Origin: WHTB01 sp050699035
Lineage (GTDB): Bacteria; Actinomycetota; Actinomycetes; Propionibacteriales; Nocardioidaceae
Direction of reading: 5' to 3'
Assembly: GCA_050699035.1 (NCBI GenBank)
Contig: JBOHDE010000060.1
Location: 1-18,602 of the forward strand
DNA: 18,602 bases
Under the pieces are notes generated by a model. That model saw only the letters and a list, made by a program, of their open reading frames with translations. It ran no database searches and was not told the DNA's origin. This document shows, in pieces, positions 7,262-14,071 of this stretch. The translations under genes were made by a program, and so were the position numbers. Position 1 is the stretch's first letter. Every line of letters starts with the position of its first letter.

Positions 7262-9728
7262 AGGTGACCGATGGTGTGAGCAATGCTGCCGGTCCGGCCA
7301 CCCGGGCGAGTGGCTGGGGTGCCGGCAGGCCCGAGCCGTCGCGCCGGCCGGTCGGCGCGGGAAGGTCGATCGGGGCACCGCTCGCGGCCGCTGCGACCGC
7401 CGGTGCCGGCCCCGCCCAGGCGAGCAGCAGCCGCTCCTCGCCCTTCAGGAACCGGTGGCAGCGCACCCCGCCCGTGCCCCGCCCCTTCGCCGGGTACTCG
7501 GTGAACGACGTGACCTTGAGTGAGCCGGCCTCGGTGCCTGGCAGGGAGTCCGCGGACCCGGAGACGGTGACCACGCTCGCCTCACCGACGGCGTCGAACG
7601 CCCCGAAGAACACCGCACCGGCGCCGGCGCTCAGCCGGATGCCGGCGATCCCGCCGCCGCCACGGCCCTGGGGTCGTACGCCCGACGCGGAGAAGTGCAG
7701 CAGCTGGGCGTCCGACGACACGAAGACGAGCTCCTCCTCACCCGACTGCAGCTCGACCGCCCCGACCACCTCGTCACCCTCGTCGAGCCGGATGACGTCC
7801 CAGAAGTCCTTGTTGGCAAGATGATCCGGGGTCACCCGCTTGACCACGCCCTGGCGAGTGCCGAGCGCGAGACCGGCCGAGTCCGCCTCGAGCGTGCACA
7901 GCGTCAGGGCCCGCTCACCCGGGTCGAGGGACAGGAACTCGCTGACCGGCGCGCCACCTTGGAGGTGCGGCGCGTTGGCGGTCGCCGGCAGGGTGGGCAG
8001 GTCGAGTACGCCGAGCTTGACCAGTCGGCCGCGGTTGGTGACGACACCGACCTGGCCACGTGCGGTGGCCGCGACGGCGCTCAGGATCACGTCGTGCTTG
8101 GCCCGGTTGCCACCCGTGCCGAACGGCTCGGTCGACGTCGTACGCGCCAACAGACCGGCCGACGACAGCAGCACGAAGCACGGGTCGTCGGCGACCTCGA
8201 GCGGGACCGCCGCGGAGACCGGCGCACCGGCCGACTCCAGCAGCACGGTGCGCCGCGGCGTGCCGTGCGCCTTGGCCACCTCGGCCAGCTCGTCGGAGAC
8301 GGTGCTGCGGAGCAGGGACTCGTCCTCGAGGATCGCGGTGAGCTCCTCGATGGTGCGGCGCAGCTCCTCGGCCTCGGTTTCCAGCTCCAGCCGGGAGAAC
8401 CTGGTCAGCCGGCGCAGCGGCATGTCGAGGATGAAGGTCGCCTGCAGGTCGCTCAGGTCGAATACCTGGATCAGCCGCTCCTTGGCGGCGGCGGCGTTGT
8501 CGCTGCCGCGGATCAGCTGGATGACCTCGTCGATGTCGAGGATCGCGACCAGCAGCCCGTCGACCAGGTGGAGGCGCTCGCTGGCCTTGCCCCGGCGGAA
8601 CGCCGTGCGCCGGCGGACGACGTCGAACCGGTGCTCGAGGAACACCTCGAGCAGCTCCTTCAGCCCCAGCGTGCGTGGCTGGCCGTCGACCAGGGCGACC
8701 GCGTTGATGCCGAAGGAGTCCTCCATCGGCGTCATCTTGTAGAGCTGTTCGAGCAGCGCCTCGGGGTGGAAGCCGTTCTTGACCTCGATCACGAGGCGCA
8801 GGCCGTTCTTCAGGTCCGTCAGGTCCTTCAGGTCGGAGATGCCCTGCAGCTTCTTGGCCTGCACCAGCGACTTGATCCGCTCGATCACCTTCTCCGGACC
8901 CACCTGGTACGGCAGCTCGGTGACCACGATGCCCTTGCGGCGCGGCGTGACGCTCTCGACCCGCGCGCTGGCCCGCATCTTGAACGACCCGCGCCCGGTC
9001 TCGTACGCGTCGCGCACCCCGTCGAGGCCGACGATCTTGCCGCCGGTCGGCAGGTCGGGGCCGGGGATGAACCGCATCAGGTCGTCGAGGCCGGCCTTCG
9101 GGTGCGTGATCAGGTGCCGCAGCGCCTGCACGACCTCGACCAGGTTGTGGGGTGCGATGTTGGTCGCCATGCCGACCGCGATGCCGGACGCGCCGTTGAC
9201 GACCAGGTTGGGGAACGCCGCCGGGAGCACCACCGGCTCGGTCTCGCGGCTGTCGTAGTTGGGCTTGAAGTCGACGGTGTCCTCGTCGATCGACGCGGTC
9301 ATCGGGATCGCCGGCTCGGCCATCCGGCACTCGGTGTAGCGCATCGCCGCGGGGCCCTCGTCGGGCGACCCGAAGTTGCCGTGCCCGTCGATCAGCGGCA
9401 CCCGCATCGACCAGGGCTGGACCAGCCGTACCAGCGCGTCGTAGATCGCTCCGTCGCCGTGCGGGTGCAGGCGGCCCATCACCTCGCCGACGACCCGGGC
9501 GCTCTTGACATGACCACGGTCGGGCCGGAGGTTCATCTCGGCCATCGTGTGCAGGATGCGGCGCTGCACCGGCTTGAGGCCGTCCCGGGCATCGGGCAGG
9601 GCACGGGAGTAGATGACGGAGTACGCGTACTCCAAGAAGCTGGAGCGCATCTCCTCGCTCACGTCGATGTCGAGGATGTGCTCCTCGAAGTCGTCGTCGG
9701 GTGGCGCTGGCTTGGTACGGCGGGCCAT
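7260..9728 (-). CDS. parC: DNA topoisomerase IV subunit A (ParC), type IIA
   Basis: An 822-residue GyrA/ParC-family subunit that cuts and rejoins DNA with a ParE partner, which is not in this window. The winged-helix/tower core includes ARDGLKPVQRRILHTM (47-62), the quinolone-region stretch HPHGDGAIYDAL (88-99), and AAMRYTECRMAE with catalytic Tyr131. A coiled-coil tower follows (about 400-480), then a beta-pinwheel C-terminal domain. Only a degenerate GyrA box (QGRGGGG) is present, favouring ParC over GyrA. At the position of E. coli GyrA Ser83 it has Gly93. The ATG at 9728 gives the usual N-terminus (MARRTKP, then the ILDIDVSEEMRSSFLEYAYSVI block) with AGGAG 11 bases upstream; an in-frame ATG at 9764 has no ribosome site. 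A start between parC and housekeeping gyrA cannot be settled without the rest of the genome. Confidence 0.88.
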   Translation of the reverse strand: MARRTKPAPPDDDFEEHILDIDVSEEMRSSFLEYAYSVIYSRALPDARDGLKPVQRRILHTMAEMNLRPDRGHVKSARVVGEVMGRLHPHGDGAIYDALVRLVQPWSMRVPLIDGHGNFGSPDEGPAAMRYTECRMAEPAIPMTASIDEDTVDFKPNYDSRETEPVVLPAAFPNLVVNGASGIAVGMATNIAPHNLVEVVQALRHLITHPKAGLDDLMRFIPGPDLPTGGKIVGLDGVRDAYETGRGSFKMRASARVESVTPRRKGIVVTELPYQVGPEKVIERIKSLVQAKKLQGISDLKDLTDLKNGLRLVIEVKNGFHPEALLEQLYKMTPMEDSFGINAVALVDGQPRTLGLKELLEVFLEHRFDVVRRRTAFRRGKASERLHLVDGLLVAILDIDEVIQLIRGSDNAAAAKERLIQVFDLSDLQATFILDMPLRRLTRFSRLELETEAEELRRTIEELTAILEDESLLRSTVSDELAEVAKAHGTPRRTVLLESAGAPVSAAVPLEVADDPCFVLLSSAGLLARTTSTEPFGTGGNRAKHDVILSAVAATARGQVGVVTNRGRLVKLGVLDLPTLPATANAPHLQGGAPVSEFLSLDPGERALTLCTLEADSAGLALGTRQGVVKRVTPDHLANKDFWDVIRLDEGDEVVGAVELQSGEEELVFVSSDAQLLHFSASGVRPQGRGGGGIAGIRLSAGAGAVFFGAFDAVGEASVVTVSGSADSLPGTEAGSLKVTSFTEYPAKGRGTGGVRCHRFLKGEERLLLAWAGPAPAVAAAASGAPIDLPAPTGRRDGSGLPAPQPLARVAGPAALLTPSVT

Positions 9729-9770
9729 CGGTGTGCGGTCTCCTGGGTCGGGGGTCGGCCCCATTGTCCC

Positions 9771-9780
9771 TGGCGCGCCA
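9771..9780. promoter_or_regulatory. Perfect palindrome upstream of parC
   Basis: TGGCGCGCCA, a 10-bp perfect palindrome 43 bp before the parC start, in the 109-bp gap after the preceding gene. It could be an operator; in such GC-rich DNA it could also be chance. Confidence 0.25.
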
Positions 9781-9789
9781 CCGCCCGCA

Positions 9790-9828
9790 ACGCAGGCTCG
9801 CCCAGCGCGACGGCGGGCGGGCCTGCGT
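9790..9828 (-). terminator. Hairpin after the first ScyD-like gene
   Basis: A 14-bp stem (9790-9803 with 9815-9828, one T-G pair) and an 11-nt loop, 9 bp beyond the stop of the ScyD-like gene and upstream of parC. It should separate the two same-strand transcripts. No U tract. Confidence 0.7.
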
Positions 9829-9837
9829 CAGCGAGCG

Positions 9838-10929
9838 TCAGTCGTCGAGGTCGACCTTGAGCACCTGCCCGGTGTGGGTGCAGACGGCACAGGTCGTGAC
9901 GTAGGCGTGGTCCTTGCGGAACGCGATGCCGTACGGCGCGAAGAGCCCGTCGACGACCGTCTCGTGGTCGCCGTCGGTGTCCACCTTGACCACGGACCCG
10001 TCCAGCCCGGTCTGCAGGCCGGTGTCGGAGATCTGCACGGCGTACAGGTCGCCGTCGTGGAACGCCAGGTCCGTGACGTGGGTGAGTCCTGCGGCGTACA
10101 CCTCGGGTGCTTCGCCCTCCTCGACCCGCCAGATGTTCGCGGCGCCCGGTACGAACGGGAACCCGGTGAGCTGGCTGACGTAGTAGGCCCCGTCCGGTCC
10201 CTTGGCGACCGACGTCGGGACCGCCTGGAAGGTCGCCCCTCCGGAGGTCTGGTCGGGGAAGACCGCGAGCGTCTCGATGTCGTCGTCCTCGATCTCCAGC
10301 AGAGCGTTCCCCCCGGCGTCGGCGACGACGTAGTCGCCACCGTCGCGGATCATTCCGACCGGGTTGCTGTCGGGGAGACCGCCGTCGGGGTTCTCTGCCA
10401 GCTCGAAGTCCCCGATGTCGGCGAACGGCTCCCAACCGGCCCGCGTGACCTTGCCGGTGAGGAGCGAGCCGAGGTTGCCGGCCGCCTCGGGCAGTGCGGC
10501 GCGAACGGCCGGGTCGGCGCCGAGTCCGACGAGCAGCGCGAACCGGTTGCCCATCCCGTTGAAGGCGATGTCGGAGGGACCGACGATCTCGGTGCCGCCG
10601 AAGATCCCGAGTGAGGGGAGGCCGGTCAACACCCGTCGCTGCTGGTCGTGCTGCAGCCGGGTCACCGCTCCCGTGGTGCCGAAGCACGCCGGCTGACCCA
10701 TCGGACCGGGTGTGCAGGCGTCGCCACCAGTGCCGGCTTCGGTGACGTAGAGCGCGCCGTGGTGGGCGCCATGGTGGGCGAAGGTGAGCTGGCGCGGGTT
10801 GTCCAGCCCCTCGGCGATGACCTCCCACGGTTCGGCGTCGGCGGACGCGATGGACGTCAGCCCGCCCGAGGTGCACAGGAGTGCGACCCCGGCGAGCACA
10901 AGCAGGAAACGACGAGACCTTGCAGGCAT
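9838..10929 (-). CDS. Secreted ScyD/ScyE-family beta-propeller-like protein (copy 1)
   Basis: A 363-residue exported protein. A Sec-type signal (two to three arginines, then FLLVLAGVALLCTSGGL) probably ends near SIASADA (residues 27-32). The mature part shows the ScyD/ScyE family landmarks: GLDNPRQLTF, VGPSDIAFN, DSNPVGMI, VVADAGGNALL, TSVAKGPDGAYYVSQLTGFPF, HVTDLAF and VDGLFAPYGIAF. This pattern suggests an NHL/SGL-like propeller. ScyD and ScyE are named from the cyanobacterial scytonemin cluster; the actinobacterial relatives have no known role, and no scytonemin genes are here. Odd features are a His-rich loop AHHGAHHGAL (51-60) and a C-terminal CAVC. GAGGGGG precedes the ATG at 10929. A close paralogue lies at 12731. 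Confidence 0.8.
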   Translation of the reverse strand: MPARSRRFLLVLAGVALLCTSGGLTSIASADAEPWEVIAEGLDNPRQLTFAHHGAHHGALYVTEAGTGGDACTPGPMGQPACFGTTGAVTRLQHDQQRRVLTGLPSLGIFGGTEIVGPSDIAFNGMGNRFALLVGLGADPAVRAALPEAAGNLGSLLTGKVTRAGWEPFADIGDFELAENPDGGLPDSNPVGMIRDGGDYVVADAGGNALLEIEDDDIETLAVFPDQTSGGATFQAVPTSVAKGPDGAYYVSQLTGFPFVPGAANIWRVEEGEAPEVYAAGLTHVTDLAFHDGDLYAVQISDTGLQTGLDGSVVKVDTDGDHETVVDGLFAPYGIAFRKDHAYVTTCAVCTHTGQVLKVDLDD

Positions 10930-10940
10930 GGCAGGTACCC

Positions 10941-10972
10941 CCTCAAGACACGGTGCGTGACGTCGCGAGTCT
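10941..10972 (-). promoter_or_regulatory. Leader motif shared with the second ScyD-like gene
   Basis: On the plus strand, CCTC..AGACACGG......GTCG..AGTCT lies just upstream of copy 1's start (it includes the Shine-Dalgarno) and recurs at 13891-13921 upstream of copy 2. The AGAC and GTCT ends are complementary and could pair in the mRNA leader. Similarity beyond the coding sequence suggests common control or a recent duplication. Confidence 0.5.
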
Positions 10973-10987
10973 TGCGCTCACGCACCG
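10951..10987. promoter_or_regulatory. Perfect 10-bp inverted repeat, candidate operator
   Basis: CGGTGCGTGA (10951-10960) and TCACGCACCG (10978-10987) are perfect reverse complements with a 17-bp spacer. The site lies between the divergent copy-1 gene and the M28 peptidase gene, so a dimeric regulator could act on either. An mRNA hairpin in the copy-1 leader is an alternative. The remaining gap to the peptidase shows no clear -35/-10 pair. Confidence 0.5.
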
Positions 10988-11073
10988 CGTTCGGCAACAA
11001 GGTTTCCGGACGAGTCGAGTTCGTCGCAGCGGGTCACCGGCTCTTGCGCGATCGGCGGCGACAGGAGTAGGAC

Positions 11074-11136
11074 ATGGCCATCGGTCGTAGCGGCCCTCGG
11101 GAGCCATCACCATGGAGGAGAGGGACCTGTGCGTAA
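11074..11136 (+). CDS. Candidate 20-aa leader ORF overlapping the M28 peptidase start
   Basis: ATG at 11074 has AGGAG six bases upstream, a better ribosome site than many genes here. The frame encodes 20 residues (MAIGRSGPREPSP, then WRRGTCA) and stops at TAA 11134-11136, overlapping the GTG of the peptidase gene by eight bases in another frame. It may couple translation to the peptidase, or may be a chance ORF. No family resemblance is visible. Confidence 0.3.
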   Translation: MAIGRSGPREPSPWRRGTCA

Positions 11137-12643
11137 CCCCATCAGATTGATCGCACTCGGCGCCGCGGGCACGATGGCCGCGGCGCTTGCCGTACCCGCC
11201 CTGGCAGACGCACCGACGGACACGGCGCAGTTCCGTGACGCGGTGACCGTCGAGGGGGTGAGAGACCACCAGGCGGCCCTCCAGGCGATCGCCGACGCGA
11301 ACGGCGGCACCCGGGCCAGCGGCACGCCCGGATATGACGCGTCCGTCGAGTACGTCACGGACACGCTGATCGAGGCCGGCTACCAGGTGTCGCAGCAGGA
11401 CTTCGACTACGAGCTGTTCCTGGTGAACGCGCCTAGCGTGCTCGACCCCACATCCCCAGACCTTGCGCCGTACGTCGACGACGAGGACTTCACCGTGATG
11501 GAGTACTCCGGCGAGGCCGACGTCACCGCAGCTGTCCAGGCCGTCGACCTGACGCTCCCGCCCACCGCTGCGCCGAGCTCCACCAGCGGGTGTGAGGCGG
11601 CCGACTTCGCCGGCTTCACGGCGGGCAACATTGCGCTGATGCAGCGTGGCACCTGCACCTTCCGGGAGAAGGCGGACTTCGCCGCGGCCGCCGGCGCCGT
11701 CGGGGCGATCATCTTCAACGAGGGCCAGGAGGGCCGCACCGACCTGCTCAGCGGGACCCTCAGCCCACCCCAGGCGGGGATCCCGGTCGTCGGCACCACA
11801 TTCGAGGTCGGCGACGAGATCGCCGGGCTGGCCGCGAGCGGGCTGACCGTCCGGCTGGCGACCGACGTCGAGGTGCGGCCGGAGACGACGACGAACGTCA
11901 TCGCCGACTCCCCGTCAGGACGCACCGACCGCACGCTGGTCGTGGGCGCCCACCTCGACTCGGTGCTCGAGGGCCCGGGCATCAACGACAACGGCTCCGG
12001 CTCCGCCGCGATCCTCGAGACGGCTGAGGAGCTCGCCGACCTTGACGGCACCCGTAACGCGGTCCGGTTCACCTTCTGGGGGGCCGAGGAGTCGGGCCTG
12101 ATCGGGTCGCAGCACTACGTGGACCAGCTGACGGCACGACAGCTGAAGAACATCCATGCCTACCTGAACTTCGACATGGTGGGCTCGCCGAACTTCGTCC
12201 GCTTCGTTTACGACGGCGACGGCTCGACGTTCGGTGTGTCCGGCCCCAACGGCAGCGGGCACATCGAGCAGACCTTCGTCGACTACTTCGCCTCCCAGGA
12301 GCTGGCAAGCGAGCCGACACAGTTCGACGGCCGGTCCGACTACGACGCGTTCATCAACGCGGGTGTTCCGGCCGGCGGCCTGTTCACCGGCGCCGAGGGC
12401 ATCAAGACGGCCGAACAGGCGGCGATCTACGGCGGGACCGCGGGGCTGGCGTACGACCCGTGCTACCACCAGGCCTGCGACACGTTCGCCAACAACAGCA
12501 CCACGGGCCTCGACCAGATGACCGACGCCGTCGCGCACGCGACCTTGCTGTTCGCACAGACGAAGTCGGCGATCAACGGCACCGGCGAGGCCACGTCGAC
12601 CTCGGGCGAGGCCGCCTTCCGTGGGCACGCTGCCGTGAAGTGA
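11129..12643 (+). CDS. Secreted M28 zinc aminopeptidase with PA domain
   Basis: A 504-residue exported metallopeptidase. The signal peptide (residues 1-27, ending VPALADA) precedes a PA (protease-associated) insert around 110-245, with GNIALMQRGTCTFREKADFAAAAGAVGAIIFN typical of that domain. The di-zinc catalytic core has H275 (GAHLDSV), D287 (INDNGSG), E320 (general base) and E321 (WGAEESGLIG), D349 (NFDMVG) and H447 (YHQACD), matching Streptomyces griseus aminopeptidase-type enzymes. It probably removes N-terminal residues from extracellular peptides. GTG at 11129 follows GGAGAGGG by about six bases and starts the signal peptide. It sits between, and opposite to, two ScyD-like genes, both of which encode secreted proteins. 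The last 25 residues are Ser/Thr/Gly-rich. Substrate is unknown. Confidence 0.88.
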   Translation: MRNPIRLIALGAAGTMAAALAVPALADAPTDTAQFRDAVTVEGVRDHQAALQAIADANGGTRASGTPGYDASVEYVTDTLIEAGYQVSQQDFDYELFLVNAPSVLDPTSPDLAPYVDDEDFTVMEYSGEADVTAAVQAVDLTLPPTAAPSSTSGCEAADFAGFTAGNIALMQRGTCTFREKADFAAAAGAVGAIIFNEGQEGRTDLLSGTLSPPQAGIPVVGTTFEVGDEIAGLAASGLTVRLATDVEVRPETTTNVIADSPSGRTDRTLVVGAHLDSVLEGPGINDNGSGSAAILETAEELADLDGTRNAVRFTFWGAEESGLIGSQHYVDQLTARQLKNIHAYLNFDMVGSPNFVRFVYDGDGSTFGVSGPNGSGHIEQTFVDYFASQELASEPTQFDGRSDYDAFINAGVPAGGLFTGAEGIKTAEQAAIYGGTAGLAYDPCYHQACDTFANNSTTGLDQMTDAVAHATLLFAQTKSAINGTGEATSTSGEAAFRGHAAVK

Positions 12644-12665
12644 CCTGTGAGGTGACCTGACAGCA

Positions 12666-12708
12666 CTCACCCCTCGGACCGGCGGCGACCGTCGGTCCGA
12701 GGGGTGAG
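12666..12708. terminator. Bidirectional hairpin between M28 and second ScyD-like gene
   Basis: A perfect 16-bp stem (12666-12681 with 12693-12708) and an 11-nt loop. It starts 22 bp after the peptidase stop and lies 22 bp beyond the stop of the convergent gene. Confidence 0.85.
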
Positions 12709-12730
12709 GTGCGTCTAGGGCGGTGCGGGA

Positions 12731-13882
12731 TCACAACCAGAACTTGATCACCTGGCCCTCGTTGGCCGCGATGCTCCCGGTGGTGACGTAGGCCTTCTTG
12801 CCGTCGATTGCGATGCCATACGGCGCGAAGAGACCGTCGACCACCGTCTTGTGGTCGTCGTCCCACGCGTCGATCCTGACGACGCGGCCGGGCGACTCGC
12901 TCAGCAGCCCGTGCTCGGTCAGCTCCACCGCGTACAGCCTGCCCTTCGGCCCGACCGCGAGGTCGGTCACGTTGGTCAGGCCCTCGGCGTACACCTTCGG
13001 CTTCTTGCCGGGCTTGACCCGCCAGATCTTCGCCTCGCCCTCCGGGAACGGGAACCCGGTGAGCTGGGAGACGTAGTAGGCGCCGTCTCGCCCCTCGACC
13101 ACCGACGTCGGCACGGCCTGCATCGGGATCTTGGTGCCCGGCGGCAGGCCGAGGAACGGCGGGGCGTCGACCATGACGTCCGGGAACACCGCGAGCGTCT
13201 TGACCTTGCCCTTCTTCGAGACGCTGAGCAGGGTGTTGCCACCGGCGTCGACGGCCACGTAGCCGTCGTCGTCGTCCTCGGCGTAGATGACCGAGACCGG
13301 GTTGCTGTCCGGCCCGGCCTTGTCCGGGTCCATCGCTGCCTCGAAGGCGGCCAGGTCGGTGATCTTGGACCACTTGTTCTGGTAGATCTTGCCGCCGACC
13401 AGGGTGCCGAGCGAACGTCCGCCGGAGCCCAGCAGCGGGCGCTCCGCCGGGTCGGCGCCGAGGCCGAGGGTGAGGGCGAACTTGGAGTCGTCGAAGGCGA
13501 TGTCGGACGGGCCGATCGCCTGGCCCCCGCCCTCCCCGGCGACCGACGGCAGGTACTTGAGCACCCGCTTCGCCTTGTACTTGTGGTCGAGGTCGATCTT
13601 GGTGACGGCGCCGGACTTGCCGAAGCAGACCTTGTCGCCCTCGGGACCGGTGACGCACGGTCCGGCCCCGCCCTCGCCGGCCTCGACGACGTACAGCTCG
13701 TCGTCATCGTCGTCACCGAAAGTGAGCTGGCGCGGGTTGTCCAGACCGGTGGCGATGACTTTCCACGGTGGGTCGTCGTCTGCGGTCGCTGGGTTCATCG
13801 TGCCGACGATGCCGACGGCGACGGTGCTGGTCAGCACTGCCGCGACGCGGAAAGCGGCACGGGTGCGGCCGTTACGAGCCAT
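12731..13882 (-). CDS. Secreted ScyD/ScyE-family beta-propeller-like protein (copy 2)
   Basis: A 383-residue exported paralogue of the protein at 9838. A signal peptide runs to about NPATADDD (residues 29-37), with a hydrophobic core AAVLTSTVAVGIVG. It keeps the same ordered landmarks: GLDNPRQLTF, IGPSDIAFD, DSNPVSVI, VAVDAGGNTLL, TSVVEGRDGAYYVSQLTGFPF, NVTDLAV and VDGLFAPYGIAI. In place of copy 1's His-rich loop it has GDDDDDELY (56-64), and a second acidic run AEDDDDGY lies later; it also lacks the C-terminal CAVC. ATG at 13882 follows GAGAGGGG by about seven bases; a longer frame to 13945 runs through the shared leader motif and has no signal peptide. It is convergent with M28 and divergent from the aminotransferase gene. 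Function is unknown. Confidence 0.8.
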   Translation of the reverse strand: MARNGRTRAAFRVAAVLTSTVAVGIVGTMNPATADDDPPWKVIATGLDNPRQLTFGDDDDDELYVVEAGEGGAGPCVTGPEGDKVCFGKSGAVTKIDLDHKYKAKRVLKYLPSVAGEGGGQAIGPSDIAFDDSKFALTLGLGADPAERPLLGSGGRSLGTLVGGKIYQNKWSKITDLAAFEAAMDPDKAGPDSNPVSVIYAEDDDDGYVAVDAGGNTLLSVSKKGKVKTLAVFPDVMVDAPPFLGLPPGTKIPMQAVPTSVVEGRDGAYYVSQLTGFPFPEGEAKIWRVKPGKKPKVYAEGLTNVTDLAVGPKGRLYAVELTEHGLLSESPGRVVRIDAWDDDHKTVVDGLFAPYGIAIDGKKAYVTTGSIAANEGQVIKFWL

Positions 13883-13890
13883 GGGTGGTC

Positions 13891-13921
13891 CCCTCTCAGA
13901 CACGGATACTGTCGAAAGTCT
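13891..13921 (-). promoter_or_regulatory. Leader motif shared with the first ScyD-like gene
   Basis: The second copy of the CCTC..AGACACGG...GTCG..AGTCT element, placed just upstream of copy 2 as at 10941-10972 for copy 1. The rest of the 189-bp gap to the divergent aminotransferase gene contains no further pattern I can support. Confidence 0.5.
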
Positions 13922-14071
13922 CGGCCGGTCCGACAAGGTGGGCAATGGTCACTTTTCGGTAACCAGGTACGACTACGCAGCGTGTACGACGGGGTGCTCG
14001 GCGAGGTGACCGGTGGCGCGCTCGGCGGGGTGCGCGTGCATCATCGCGGACCGAGACGGCAGACTGGCCGG

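Noticed and set aside
7695..9860. 721-codon plus-strand open frame antisense to parC
   Set aside because: It is low-complexity (Gln/Asp/Val/Leu-rich) and lacks domains, while the minus frame is a full-length ParC. It is a GC-driven shadow.
10988..11020. ECF-sigma-like promoter (GGAAAC box) upstream of the first ScyD-like gene
   Set aside because: GGAAAC is visible on the minus strand but I found no matching -10 at the right spacing, and the second ScyD-like gene does not keep the box.
13685..13720. GTC-rich microsatellite as an independent repeat
   Set aside because: It is the coding sequence for the Asp run of the second ScyD-like protein and is described there.
9838..13882. Scytonemin biosynthesis cluster
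   Set aside because: Only the ScyD/ScyE-like family is present. The ThDP enzyme, dehydrogenase and aromatic amino acid genes of scytonemin synthesis are absent, so the family name does not imply the pathway.
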